A stretch of 37,568 nucleotides of DNA from CAYNWK01 sp964400875 (lineage in GTDB: Bacteria; Chloroflexota; Anaerolineae; Anaerolineales; UBA4823). The position numbers were made by a program, and so were the translations under genes. Location: NCBI GenBank assembly GCA_964400875.1, contig CAYNWK010000024.1, positions 1 to 37,568 of the forward strand. The letters run 5' to 3'. Under the pieces are notes generated by a model. That model worked only from the letters and a program-made list of their open reading frames with translations. It was not told the origin of the DNA and searched no databases. Below, piece by piece: positions 8,207-15,753 of this stretch (position 1 is its first letter; every line of letters begins with the position of its first letter).

Positions 8207-8929
8207 TCAGGCCTCCTGCAGGGCGCGGCGGTAGAAGCCCAGCAAATCGTCGGCCGCGATCTGGTCGCGCTGCACCGAGGCGATGATCACGCCGCGGGAG
8301 AGCACGTCGAAGCGGGTCGCCAGGTCGGCGGCACGGGCTAAATCGTGAGAGGTCATCACTACCGTGCGCCCGCGCGCGGCGACTTCACGCAGGGCGCGGT
8401 CGAGCATTTCGCAGGCGTCCTGGTCCAGGCCGGTATGCGGTTCGTCAAGCAGCAGCACGTCGGGGTCGTGCAGCACGGCGCGGCCGATCGCCAGGCGCTG
8501 CTGCATGCCGCGCGAATAGGTGCGCACCAGGTCGCGGCGGCGGGCGCTCAAGCCGACCAGATCCAGGACTTCGGCGCTGCGGCTCTCCAGCTCGACCACG
8601 CCGTACATGCGCCCGTAAAACTCCAGGTTCTCCTCGGCGGTCAGATCACCGTACAACAGCGGCAGGTGCGAGACCACGCCCAAGCGGCTTCTCACGGCGG
8701 AAGCCTGCCCCGGCAGGCTGTAGCCGGCGATGCTCACCTCGCCCAGGGTGGGGCGCGAAAGGGAGGACAGGATGCGCAAGAAGGTGGTTTTGCCGGCGCC
8801 GTTAGGACCGAGCAGGGCGACGAACTCCCCCGGCTGCACCTGGAACTCCATGCCGCGCAGCACGGTTTTAAGCCCGAAGCGTTTGACCAGCTTGTGAACG
8901 GCGATCATCGAGGCGGCGTGAGAGGGCAT
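8207..8929 (-). CDS. ccmA: Heme exporter ATP-binding subunit CcmA
   Basis: A 240-residue ABC ATPase. Walker A is LLGPNGAGKTTFLRIL (about residues 38-53), the signature motif is the degenerate TYSRGMQQRLAIGRA, Walker B is PDVLLLDEPHTGLD, and the switch histidine is in VVMTSHDL. It powers release of heme-loaded CcmE by the CcmABCD complex. The family call rests mainly on position between ccmB and the other ccm genes, since CcmA ATPases resemble other small exporters. The ATG at 8929 lies 7 bases after the upstream cytochrome stop, with GGAGG 11 bases ahead. Confidence 0.93.
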   Translation of the reverse strand: MPSHAASMIAVHKLVKRFGLKTVLRGMEFQVQPGEFVALLGPNGAGKTTFLRILSSLSRPTLGEVSIAGYSLPGQASAVRSRLGVVSHLPLLYGDLTAEENLEFYGRMYGVVELESRSAEVLDLVGLSARRRDLVRTYSRGMQQRLAIGRAVLHDPDVLLLDEPHTGLDQDACEMLDRALREVAARGRTVVMTSHDLARAADLATRFDVLSRGVIIASVQRDQIAADDLLGFYRRALQEA

Positions 8930-8936
8930 CGGTCGG

Positions 8937-10886
8937 TCAGCCTCCGGCCTCGTCGCCGACTAACTCGGCGAGGCGGTTCTTGAGCTCGGCGCGGCGCTGG
9001 CGGTAGGCCGCCTCGGGCAGGTCGCCGGCTTGATACAGGTCATCGAGGGCGATAATGGCGTCCATCAGGGTATCCGGGTCATCGGGGAGCGTGTCGCTCA
9101 AGATGGCGCGCTCGACTTCCGCCTGCCCGGCGAGCTCCACTTCCGGCCCCACCTGGTTGCGCCGGTAGAACCACACTCCGGCGCCGATCAATGCCAGTCC
9201 AAAGGCAGCCAGGCCGACGATCAGGCTGCCCTGGGAGCTGGTGGTCAGGCCTGCCAGCACGCCTCGTCCCCGGCCGGAGATGGTCAGGTCCAGCTCGCTC
9301 CCGGCTTCCAGTCGATCGCTGGTATACATGCGGTAGGAGACACCCTGCACCGGGCGTTCGCCGGCGTCCTGGAGCATGCTGCTGCTCACCTGCGGACCGT
9401 CCTCGGGGACCAGGATGACTACCGCATTGACCGGCAGGGTGATCGGTTGGGAGAGCTCCAGCCTGCGCTGGTAGGGCATGTCGAAGGAGACGACCACCTG
9501 GTGCTGCCCGGAGCCGGGCCGGATGACGGCGTTATCTCCAAAGCCATTGGCGGTCTGGGTAAAACGATCCCCTAACGCGCCGTCCTCGAACAGTAGGTTC
9601 TCAGCGCCGTAGGGCAATTGGTAGGTGACCACCGGCTCGCCTTCCTGGGGGGCCACCAAGGTGCGGTTGCTCAGGTTGGAGATGATGAACAGCTCGACCA
9701 CCCGCAAGGTGTCGGGTTCGACGTATTCAAAGAAAATATGCAGCCGGTCTACGGAGAGAACCGACGGGTCAGTGGTGGATTCGTAAATGGGCAGCGGCAG
9801 ATCGACGTTGTCCTTGCCTTGCTCGGCTACGGCGACGTCCGAGCCGTAGATAGCCTGGCCGTATTCGGTGCTGCTGATGAAGGCCCGCCCGGCAGGCATC
9901 TCGACCTCGGGGAACAGGTAGCTGCCGTCGGACTGCACCGTGGTGGACAGGGTGAGGGTTTCCTCCATGTTGTCGAAGCCGTGCAGGGTGATCTGAAGAT
10001 CATCGGGCGTTTCGCCGCCCGAAGCGTTGATCACCGTTCCGGACACACTGCCGGTGATGGAACCCGGCAGTTCGGCTACCGGGGTGCCTTCACCGGCGGC
10101 CTGGGTGGCGTCCCCACCGGTTTGGGCGGTGGCGTCCGCGGCCGCCTGTTCCGCGCTGGGTTCCCCGGCGCGCGCGGCGCTGAATGTAAGCGAACGCAGG
10201 TAATCGGCCAGCGCCCAGCGTTCATCGCTGTTGAGCTGATCGGCGTAGGCCGGCATATCGGCGCCCACGCCGCTGCTGATCGCCTCGAACAGATCGGCGC
10301 CTGATTTTTCGGACATATATGCCTGGTCTGTGAAATTAACCGGCTCAGCAGAGAGATCGGCTGCCTGCGGGCCGCCGCCCTCGCCGTCAGGTCCGTGGCA
10401 GCCGGCGCAATTCTCCTGGTAGAGCTGCTCGCCCTGGGAGAGCGCCTCGGGCGAGACGCTCAACGTGTAGGCGTATGCGACGACGTCCCAGCGCTGGCGT
10501 TCGGTCAGGCTGGTGAAGGGCGGCATAAAGCGTTCCAGGTTGCCCTGGGTAACGACGTTATACCATTCCGAAGGGGTGGACTCGCGAGCGACCTGTACGG
10601 CCCCGAGGGCTACCGGCGGGTTAGGCAGCTGGCTGGCCTGAGGCCCATCGCCCAGGCCGGTTTGCCCATGACAGGGGGCGCATTTTTCGAGGTAAATTGG
10701 CGCGCCGCTGACCGGGTTGGGGGGCATCAAGGGGTAGCTCGGCCCGGCCGTAGAGGCCTGGGTAGTGAGCGGCGCCTGCACGTTCGAACCTGGCGGCGGG
10801 GTGATGTCTTCGGCCAGGGAGAAAGACGAGCAAGCGGTCAGGATCAAGGTCAGAGCGACCAGGGCTAGGATTGGGGTTCTCTTCAT
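8937..10886 (-). CDS. Diheme cytochrome c lipoprotein with C-terminal membrane anchor, in the ccm operon
   Basis: A 649-residue exported protein starting at the ATG at 10886, with no clear ribosome binding site. A lipobox (ILTAC, Cys19) indicates lipid anchoring. Two class I cytochrome c domains follow: CAPCH at 69-73 with a methionine in ERFMPPF, and CAGCH at 160-164 with GADMPAYADQL. A low-complexity Ala/Gly linker leads to a carboxypeptidase-regulatory-like beta domain (SVSGTVINASGGETPDDLQITL, about 280-370), then a second beta-rich region (about 375-560), a membrane helix (about 563-585) and a cytoplasmic tail whose end (ALDDLYQAGDLPEAAYRQRRAEL) resembles a SHOCT-like helix pair. It sits between the zinc-ribbon gene and ccmA, so it may be an operon-specific client or a redox partner for maturation. 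Function inferred only from context. Confidence 0.85.
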   Translation of the reverse strand: MKRTPILALVALTLILTACSSFSLAEDITPPPGSNVQAPLTTQASTAGPSYPLMPPNPVSGAPIYLEKCAPCHGQTGLGDGPQASQLPNPPVALGAVQVARESTPSEWYNVVTQGNLERFMPPFTSLTERQRWDVVAYAYTLSVSPEALSQGEQLYQENCAGCHGPDGEGGGPQAADLSAEPVNFTDQAYMSEKSGADLFEAISSGVGADMPAYADQLNSDERWALADYLRSLTFSAARAGEPSAEQAAADATAQTGGDATQAAGEGTPVAELPGSITGSVSGTVINASGGETPDDLQITLHGFDNMEETLTLSTTVQSDGSYLFPEVEMPAGRAFISSTEYGQAIYGSDVAVAEQGKDNVDLPLPIYESTTDPSVLSVDRLHIFFEYVEPDTLRVVELFIISNLSNRTLVAPQEGEPVVTYQLPYGAENLLFEDGALGDRFTQTANGFGDNAVIRPGSGQHQVVVSFDMPYQRRLELSQPITLPVNAVVILVPEDGPQVSSSMLQDAGERPVQGVSYRMYTSDRLEAGSELDLTISGRGRGVLAGLTTSSQGSLIVGLAAFGLALIGAGVWFYRRNQVGPEVELAGQAEVERAILSDTLPDDPDTLMDAIIALDDLYQAGDLPEAAYRQRRAELKNRLAELVGDEAGG

Positions 10887-10908
10887 CAAGTTATTTCGAA
10901 AGGGTGGA

Positions 10909-11460
10909 TCAATTGAGCGAAGCCCCGCACTTGGGGCAAAAGCGGTCGGATTTTTGCAAAGGGTTGCCGCACTGGGGGCAGAATCCGGCGGACTTTTCCT
11001 GGCGGGCGCGCCGCCGGGTGGCGATCAGAGCCTCGAGGTCGTCGTCGGCCTGGGGCGCCGCTGGAGGGGCTGCCGGTTCGCCTGCGACCGCTGGTTGGCG
11101 TTCGGTCAGGGCGCGCCGGGCGGCGATGGCCGCTTCCAGTAGAGCGCCTACCTCACTTTGGGATTCTTCAGCGCTGTATTCATCCAGGCGGCGGAGCACT
11201 TCCGCGCCGCGCTGGACCAGGGCGGCGCGCTGAGCCGGATAGTCTTCGGCGGGAATCTTGCCCAGGTTGTAGTCGAAATCCATCTCTTGCAAAGCGTTGA
11301 GAATCCGGTCGCGTTCCGCCAGCAAAGCGGAAAGGTCGTGATCCTCCTGGTTGCTGAGCGAAGAGACGGCGATCGCCCGGCGTTCGAAAAGCGGCTTGCT
11401 AATAAATAGCCCTACCAGGATGAGTAGGGCAAGGATAAGAAATAGGGAGCCAATGTCCAT
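10909..11460 (-). CDS. Membrane-anchored zinc-ribbon protein, possible CcmI-like
   Basis: A 183-residue protein. One N-terminal helix (residues 4-21) is followed by a short coiled region (ALLAERDRILNALQEMDFDYNLGKI, about 47-71), an Ala/Pro-rich linker and a C-terminal zinc ribbon with two Cys pairs (FCPQCGNPLQ and RFCPKCGASL). The region after the helix resembles the N-terminal part of CcmI-type apocytochrome chaperones in layout (helix, then ERDRIL...DFDYNLGKIPAEDY), but the TPR part is absent. It lies between ccmG and the diheme lipoprotein gene in one operon. A role in apocytochrome handling is therefore plausible but unproven. The ribosome binding site is weak. Confidence 0.8.
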   Translation of the reverse strand: MDIGSLFLILALLILVGLFISKPLFERRAIAVSSLSNQEDHDLSALLAERDRILNALQEMDFDYNLGKIPAEDYPAQRAALVQRGAEVLRRLDEYSAEESQSEVGALLEAAIAARRALTERQPAVAGEPAAPPAAPQADDDLEALIATRRRARQEKSAGFCPQCGNPLQKSDRFCPKCGASLN

Positions 11461-11543
11461 AGGTTCGTTCTATCCGGATACTGGAGCGCGAGGGGGCATA
11501 GCTGCCCGTAAGCGCCCTTGATTCGTTGGTGAGAGCGGCCTGG

Positions 11544-12158
11544 TTAATTTTCTAACAAGGGATCGATGGTGCCCCGGATGTGTTCGAGCGAGAGGAAGGG
11601 GCCTTTCTGGAAGGCAGCCAGCTCGCCGTTCTGGTCGATCACAAAGGTTTCCGGGACGCCGCGAATGCGATAAGCCTGAGAGATGCGCGTGCCCAGGTCC
11701 GGCCCGTTCGGGTAGGTGATGGCGAACTTCTCCAGATAACCCACCGCCTCGGGTTCAGTATCGACATAGTCAACGCCCAGGAAGACGACTTCCCCGCCGG
11801 GCTTGTAGTGCTGCCAGGCCGCCTCCAGGTCCGCGGCTTCTTGCTCACAAGGCTTGCACCAGGAAGCCCAGAAGTTGAGCACTACCACTTTTCCATCGAG
11901 CTCGCGTGAGCTGATCTGTTCGCCGCTAAAGGTGGTCAGGAGGTACTCGGGCGCATCCTGGCCAACGCCTACCGGACCTTGCTGGCTGCGCATCAGCCCG
12001 AGAGCCAGGAAGACCAGCAGCGCCAAGACGGCGCCCCAGGCGATCAACGCGCCGATCGAGAGGTTGAGACCGAAAATGCCAACACGCCGCTTTTCGGCTT
12101 CAGCAGGAGCGGAAATGGGCTTTGCAGTCAATGAAGTTGGGGTCTTTGCATCAGTCAT
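11544..12158 (-). CDS. ccmG: Thioredoxin-like CcmG/DsbE (TlpA/ResA family)
   Basis: A 204-residue membrane-anchored thiol reductase. One helix near residues 32-56 anchors an extracytoplasmic thioredoxin fold, with the active site WASWCKPCEQE (Cys101, Cys104) after VVLNFWA. The cis-proline is in RGVPETFVID. The role is to keep apocytochrome CXXCH cysteines reduced before heme ligation. ResA and TlpA proteins share this pattern; the ccm operon context supports CcmG. It lies 82 bases downstream of ccmH with a strong hairpin in the gap. Identification is firm at family level. Confidence 0.9.
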   Translation of the reverse strand: MTDAKTPTSLTAKPISAPAEAEKRRVGIFGLNLSIGALIAWGAVLALLVFLALGLMRSQQGPVGVGQDAPEYLLTTFSGEQISSRELDGKVVVLNFWASWCKPCEQEAADLEAAWQHYKPGGEVVFLGVDYVDTEPEAVGYLEKFAITYPNGPDLGTRISQAYRIRGVPETFVIDQNGELAAFQKGPFLSLEHIRGTIDPLLEN

Positions 12159-12211
12159 AGCGCACTTTTAAATCGTCGGTGGTTTCCGGGAATTTCGATA
12201 AGTATTGGACG

Positions 12212-12253
12212 GCGCCGCCAGGGTGTTGATCTGGGAGCATTCAACGGCGGCGC
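12212..12253 (-). repeat. Hairpin overlapping the ccmH stop codon
   Basis: GCGCCGCC (12212-12219) pairs with GGCGGCGC (12246-12253), and inside it GTTGA (12225-12229) pairs with TCAAC (12241-12245) after a 5-base bulge. The ccmH stop (12241-12243) lies in the stem. No T-tract follows on the minus strand, so an mRNA-stability or processing element between ccmH and ccmG is more likely than a terminator. Confidence 0.4.
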
Positions 12254-12726
12254 AGTTCTTCTTCTAAACGGGCGACATATTCGTCGGCGGGCGCCTGGGA
12301 ACGCTCAGGTTGTTCCGGCGCCGGGGACGGCTGGTACCAGGCGCGCAGGGCGCGGAAGAGGATGTACGCGCCGGCGACGATGGCGACCGGCGGGACGATG
12401 TAAACCAGCCAGTTGATGCCGTGCGCCGGTGGGGTCGCCAGGACGCGGTCGCCGTACTGCTGGACGAAATAGTCCTTGATCTGGTTTTCAGACCAGCCTG
12501 CCGCGAGTTTTTCACGGATCAAGGCGCGCCACTGCGCACAGGCCGTCGTGGGACAAACATCCAGGGGTACGTTCTCGCATACGGGACAGTAGAGCTGCTT
12601 GGCGACGGCATTGACCTGATCGTCCGAAGGTGTGGACGGTTGAGATTCCTGGGCCAGGGCAGCGCCGACGGTCAGCAGGAGCAAAATCGCAGCGATGGTC
12701 AATGCAAACCAATACGATCGTTTCAT
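12241..12726 (-). CDS. ccmH: Cytochrome c maturation protein CcmH with extra cysteine pair
   Basis: A 161-residue protein: signal peptide (residues 1-25), an extracytoplasmic CcmH/NrfF domain and one C-terminal membrane helix (about 106-126), with a charged tail. The redox pair is YCPVCEN (Cys47, Cys50), equivalent to LRCPVCQN in proteobacterial CcmH. A second pair, Cys58 and Cys63 (DVCPTTACAQW), follows; it is absent from the proteobacterial type. The downstream part (KLAAGWSENQIKDYFVQQYGDRVL) matches the family closely. CcmH reduces apocytochrome thiols together with CcmG and CcmF. The gene lies between ccmF (58 bases) and ccmG. Identification is firm. Confidence 0.93.
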   Translation of the reverse strand: MKRSYWFALTIAAILLLLTVGAALAQESQPSTPSDDQVNAVAKQLYCPVCENVPLDVCPTTACAQWRALIREKLAAGWSENQIKDYFVQQYGDRVLATPPAHGINWLVYIVPPVAIVAGAYILFRALRAWYQPSPAPEQPERSQAPADEYVARLEEELRRR

Positions 12727-12784
12727 ATCAGCGCAACCGGTCCCGCATCAGCGTAAATCATACAGTCGATCAACCCAGTCGGTT

Positions 12785-14839
12785 TCATGCTTCCGCAGCA
12801 ACGACCGCGGCGCGGCGGACGCGCACACGGGCGCGCTCGGGGTCCTTATCCGGCCAGGCGGCCACCAGGGTGCCGAAGATGAAGATAACGCCGCCGAACC
12901 ACAGCCAGTTGACCAGTGGGTTGTGGTAGATCTTGAAGGTTGCGCCTTGCGACGAGATCGGCTGCCAGTCCACCAGCAGCACATACAGGTCGTCTTCCAT
13001 CGAACTGCGCACACCGGGAATGGTCATGGGCTGCTGCGACTCATAATAGTAGTCGCGGCGCGGGTGCAGTTCGCCCAGATACTTGCCATCTTTATACACG
13101 CTGACCACCGCGCGGGCAACGTTACGCCCATCAGCCGTATCGAAATTGCTGAGCGTATCGTAAGTGATGCTATAGTTCCCTAAGGTCAGATCCTGGCCTT
13201 GGCTGATGGTGCCCTGGGTTTCAGTCTGGAAGACCTCGATGCCGATGATGCCGAGAGCCATCAGGACCACACCCAGATGGATGACGTAGCCGCCGTAACG
13301 CCGGCGGTTGCGCCCGGCTAACCGCCAAAGCGCCAGCGGCAGGATTTCACCCGAACGCTGGTGGCGGGCAACCGCGCCGCGCCAGAACTCGTACAGGGTG
13401 ACGAAAGCCACGAAGGCGGTCAACCATAAGCCAATAATGGCAGCCGGTTGGCGAATGCCGGCGATCAGCATGGCGGCGACCACGAGCAGCGAAGCTCCAA
13501 AGGGCTTCCAGATCGCGCGGCCGAGGGTCTTGGTAGTCGAATGCCGCCAGGCCGCCAGCGGGGCGATGCCCATCAACAGCAGCAAGCCGGCGAACAAGGG
13601 CCCGGTGGCGCGCTCGTAGAAGACCGGCCCGACAGTCACTTTCTGGCCGCTGACCAATTCTGAGATCAGCGGGAAGATCACGCCCCAGAAACAGACTACC
13701 AGGATGCCGATAAACAGCAGATTGTTGAGCAAGAACAATGCTTCCCGGGAGAGCAGGGAGGTCATGTGGGCCTCGGACTTGAGCTCCTGCCAGCGGCGCA
13801 TCAATAACGACATGGATACCAGGAAGGTCAGGCCGATGAAGCCGAAGAAGAAGGGGCCAATGGCGCTTTGGGCAAACGCGTGCACCGAGGAGAGCACGCC
13901 GGAGCGGGTCAGGAAGGTGCCGAAAATGACCAGATCGTAGGTCAGAATGATCAAGATCATGTTCCAGTGCTTGAGCATGCCGCGTTTTTCCTGGATCATC
14001 ACCGAGTGCAGGAAAGCCGTGCCGGTGAGCCAGGGCATGAAGGCGGCGATCTCGACCGGGTCCCAGCCCCAGTAGCCACCCCAACCCAGCACGTCGTAAG
14101 CCCAGCGGCCGCCCAGGATCAGGCCGAGGGAGAGGAACAACCAGGCTACCAGGCTCCAGCGGCGGGTCAGGCGGATCCAGCGGTCATCGGTGCGCCCGGT
14201 GACCAGCGCGGCGATGGCGAAGGAAAAGGGGATGACGAAGGAAACGAAGCCCAGGTACAACATCGGCGGGTGGATGATCATGCCCGGATGGCGCAGCAGC
14301 GGGTTCAGGCCGGAGCCGTCCGCCGGAATGTAGGGGGCCGCGCCGGCCGGCTGCAGCAAGGCAGCGCTGACGCCGGAAGGGGTCTGCCACAGGCGCAGGA
14401 AGGGATTCTCGAGGAAGATCGACAAGCTCAGGAAGAAGGCCAGGGTCACCAAGTTGACGACAATGACCCAGGGCAGGAATTCCCGGTCACGGTCCCACTT
14501 GCGCAAAGTCACGGCAGTGGCGAAAGCGGACATCAACCAGGACCAGAAGACCAGCGAGCCAGCCTGCCCACCCCACAGCGCAGTCACCTTTAAATAGAAC
14601 GGCATGCTGCGGCTGGTGACGTTGGAGACGTACTGGACTTCGTAGTGGTTGGTCAGGAGCAGGAAGATGATGCTCAGCGCTGCTAATGAAACCAACGGGA
14701 AGGTGAGCAGCATAGCGTTGCGGGCGCTGTCAACCCAGGCGGGGATGTCTTTGCGAACGCCGTAGATCGCTGCGGCGACGCCGTAGATAGCGACCACAAA
14801 GGCAATAACGAGGGCACCGAATCCAAAGTTAGCGATCAT
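12785..14839 (-). CDS. ccmF: Cytochrome c heme lyase CcmF
   Basis: I chose the ATG at 14839 (MIANFGFGALV), giving 684 residues. A longer frame open to 14893 starts with a non-hydrophobic, Arg-rich stretch and would include a strong palindrome. The protein is highly hydrophobic, with more than ten helices. The WWD domain is visible as RWAYDVLGWGGYWGWDPVE, and conserved histidines occur around it (PPMLYLGF region, LKHWNM, SSVHAFAQS). The extracytoplasmic loop near the C-terminus (LTLGNYSITYDTL, then RRDYYYESQQPMTIPGVRS) is typical of CcmF. CcmF is the heme ligase that attaches heme from CcmE to apocytochrome cysteines with CcmH. Identification is firm. Confidence 0.95.
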   Translation of the reverse strand: MIANFGFGALVIAFVVAIYGVAAAIYGVRKDIPAWVDSARNAMLLTFPLVSLAALSIIFLLLTNHYEVQYVSNVTSRSMPFYLKVTALWGGQAGSLVFWSWLMSAFATAVTLRKWDRDREFLPWVIVVNLVTLAFFLSLSIFLENPFLRLWQTPSGVSAALLQPAGAAPYIPADGSGLNPLLRHPGMIIHPPMLYLGFVSFVIPFSFAIAALVTGRTDDRWIRLTRRWSLVAWLFLSLGLILGGRWAYDVLGWGGYWGWDPVEIAAFMPWLTGTAFLHSVMIQEKRGMLKHWNMILIILTYDLVIFGTFLTRSGVLSSVHAFAQSAIGPFFFGFIGLTFLVSMSLLMRRWQELKSEAHMTSLLSREALFLLNNLLFIGILVVCFWGVIFPLISELVSGQKVTVGPVFYERATGPLFAGLLLLMGIAPLAAWRHSTTKTLGRAIWKPFGASLLVVAAMLIAGIRQPAAIIGLWLTAFVAFVTLYEFWRGAVARHQRSGEILPLALWRLAGRNRRRYGGYVIHLGVVLMALGIIGIEVFQTETQGTISQGQDLTLGNYSITYDTLSNFDTADGRNVARAVVSVYKDGKYLGELHPRRDYYYESQQPMTIPGVRSSMEDDLYVLLVDWQPISSQGATFKIYHNPLVNWLWFGGVIFIFGTLVAAWPDKDPERARVRVRRAAVVAAEA

Positions 14840-14864
14840 AAAATCAGCGGCTCCATAAATAAGG

Positions 14865-14907
14865 GATCGTGAAACGCGGCGCTGGCGGCGCACTTCGTTT
14901 CACGATC
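14865..14907 (-). repeat. Perfect 12-bp inverted repeat in the ccmE-ccmF gap
   Basis: GATCGTGAAACG (14865-14876) and CGTTTCACGATC (14896-14907) are exact inverted copies around a 19-base GC-rich loop, 25 bases before the ccmF ATG and about 45 bases after the ccmE stop. In ccmF mRNA it would form a stable hairpin just ahead of the start region. It may tune ccmF expression relative to ccmE; it also fits an operator. Confidence 0.5.
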
Positions 14908-14950
14908 GTAACAGCCATAAGGGTTTGGTAATAACAGTAAACTGTTCGAG

Positions 14951-15463
14951 CTAGCCTTGGGCTTGCTCAGGCACAGCCTCTTCGTACTTGGTGGGACACT
15001 TGAGCAGCAGCTCGTCGGCGTGAAAGACGCCGTTCTGGTCGATCTGGCCGGTCATGATGGCCTGCGCTTCATTGCGGAGCAAGTCAGGTTTGACGCCCGA
15101 GTATACCACCTGCATGCGGGTGCGCCCCGGGTCGCTGACGGCTTCGTGCAGCACTGCCGCCAAGCCGCCCTGTGCTTCGATGTCCTTGTTGTCGCCGGGT
15201 ACGTGGGCGACGGTGAATTTTAAAGTAAGGGTCTGCGGATCGTACTCAATGCTGTCACCAAGCACGGCGCCGGAGACGCGCAGATCCCGTCCGATGACGT
15301 CCGCGCCTTTCGCTTCCAGCTCGTCAACGGTCAGGAAATACTGTGCGCTGGCTTGCGTGGAAGAAGCGATCAGATATACGATGGCGGCTATGATTAATAA
15401 CCCCCCGATGATGAATTTGATGCGGCTGGATCCGCTGGATTCAGTGACGAGGACTTCTTGCAT
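14951..15463 (-). CDS. ccmE: Heme chaperone CcmE, cysteine (CxxxY) type
   Basis: A 170-residue protein with a membrane helix near residues 16-38 and an extracytoplasmic OB-fold domain. I chose the ATG at 15463 because AGGAGGT sits 7 bases upstream. The heme attachment site is LLLKCPTKYEE: Cys156 replaces the histidine of the proteobacterial HxxxY motif, and Tyr160 is conserved. CcmE with CxxxY is known from archaea and sulfate-reducing bacteria, where it often accompanies loss of CcmH. Here CcmG and CcmH are both present, so the system is mixed. It is the first gene of the ccm operon. Identification is firm. Confidence 0.93.
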   Translation of the reverse strand: MQEVLVTESSGSSRIKFIIGGLLIIAAIVYLIASSTQASAQYFLTVDELEAKGADVIGRDLRVSGAVLGDSIEYDPQTLTLKFTVAHVPGDNKDIEAQGGLAAVLHEAVSDPGRTRMQVVYSGVKPDLLRNEAQAIMTGQIDQNGVFHADELLLKCPTKYEEAVPEQAQG

Positions 15464-15532
15464 GCGTTCCACCTCCTGCGAAAGGTTTGTAAGATGGCAG
15501 CCGTGTACGACGTCCAGAAACTCTTTTCCTGG

Positions 15533-15556
15533 CTAAATGAATTTTGTCACATTTAG
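15533..15556. promoter_or_regulatory. Palindrome upstream of ccmE, CRP/FNR-like half site
   Basis: CTAAATG (15533-15539) and CATTTAG (15550-15556) are inverted 7-base arms. Read on the minus strand, the left half is AAATGTGA followed by six bases and TCA, so one half fits the CRP-type core and the other only partly. It is 70 bases upstream of the ccmE start. Regulation of the operon through this site is inference. Confidence 0.3.
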
Positions 15557-15693
15557 ATTAATGCAGCCTTAGATGACTGCAAAAGATGGATGAGAATGAC
15601 GATGGGCTGCAGCGAGCGATGCCTCTACTATTAAAGATTTTCAACCGTCAAGTACGCTCTAAGTATAGTACAAAATCACTTCGAGGTTAGATG

Positions 15694-15730
15694 TGGGGTT
15701 TTGGGAGGGCTCTGCCCTCCCAAAACCCCA
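15694..15730. terminator. Perfect 17-bp GC-rich hairpin
   Basis: TGGGGTTTTGGGAGGGC (15694-15710) pairs exactly with 15714-15730 around a TCT loop. It lies 23 bases past the stop of the response regulator gene and separates it from the ccm operon on the same strand, so it is probably a terminator. There is no clear T-tract on either side. It is the most perfect copy of the recurring palindrome set. Confidence 0.6.
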
Positions 15731-15753
15731 TTCCTCCTCACTAAGAGCCATTA

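Noticed and set aside
14840..14893. 18-codon N-terminal extension of CcmF
   Set aside because: Arg-rich and non-hydrophobic, crosses the hairpin at 14865-14907, and the ATG at 14839 gives the usual CcmF N-terminus.
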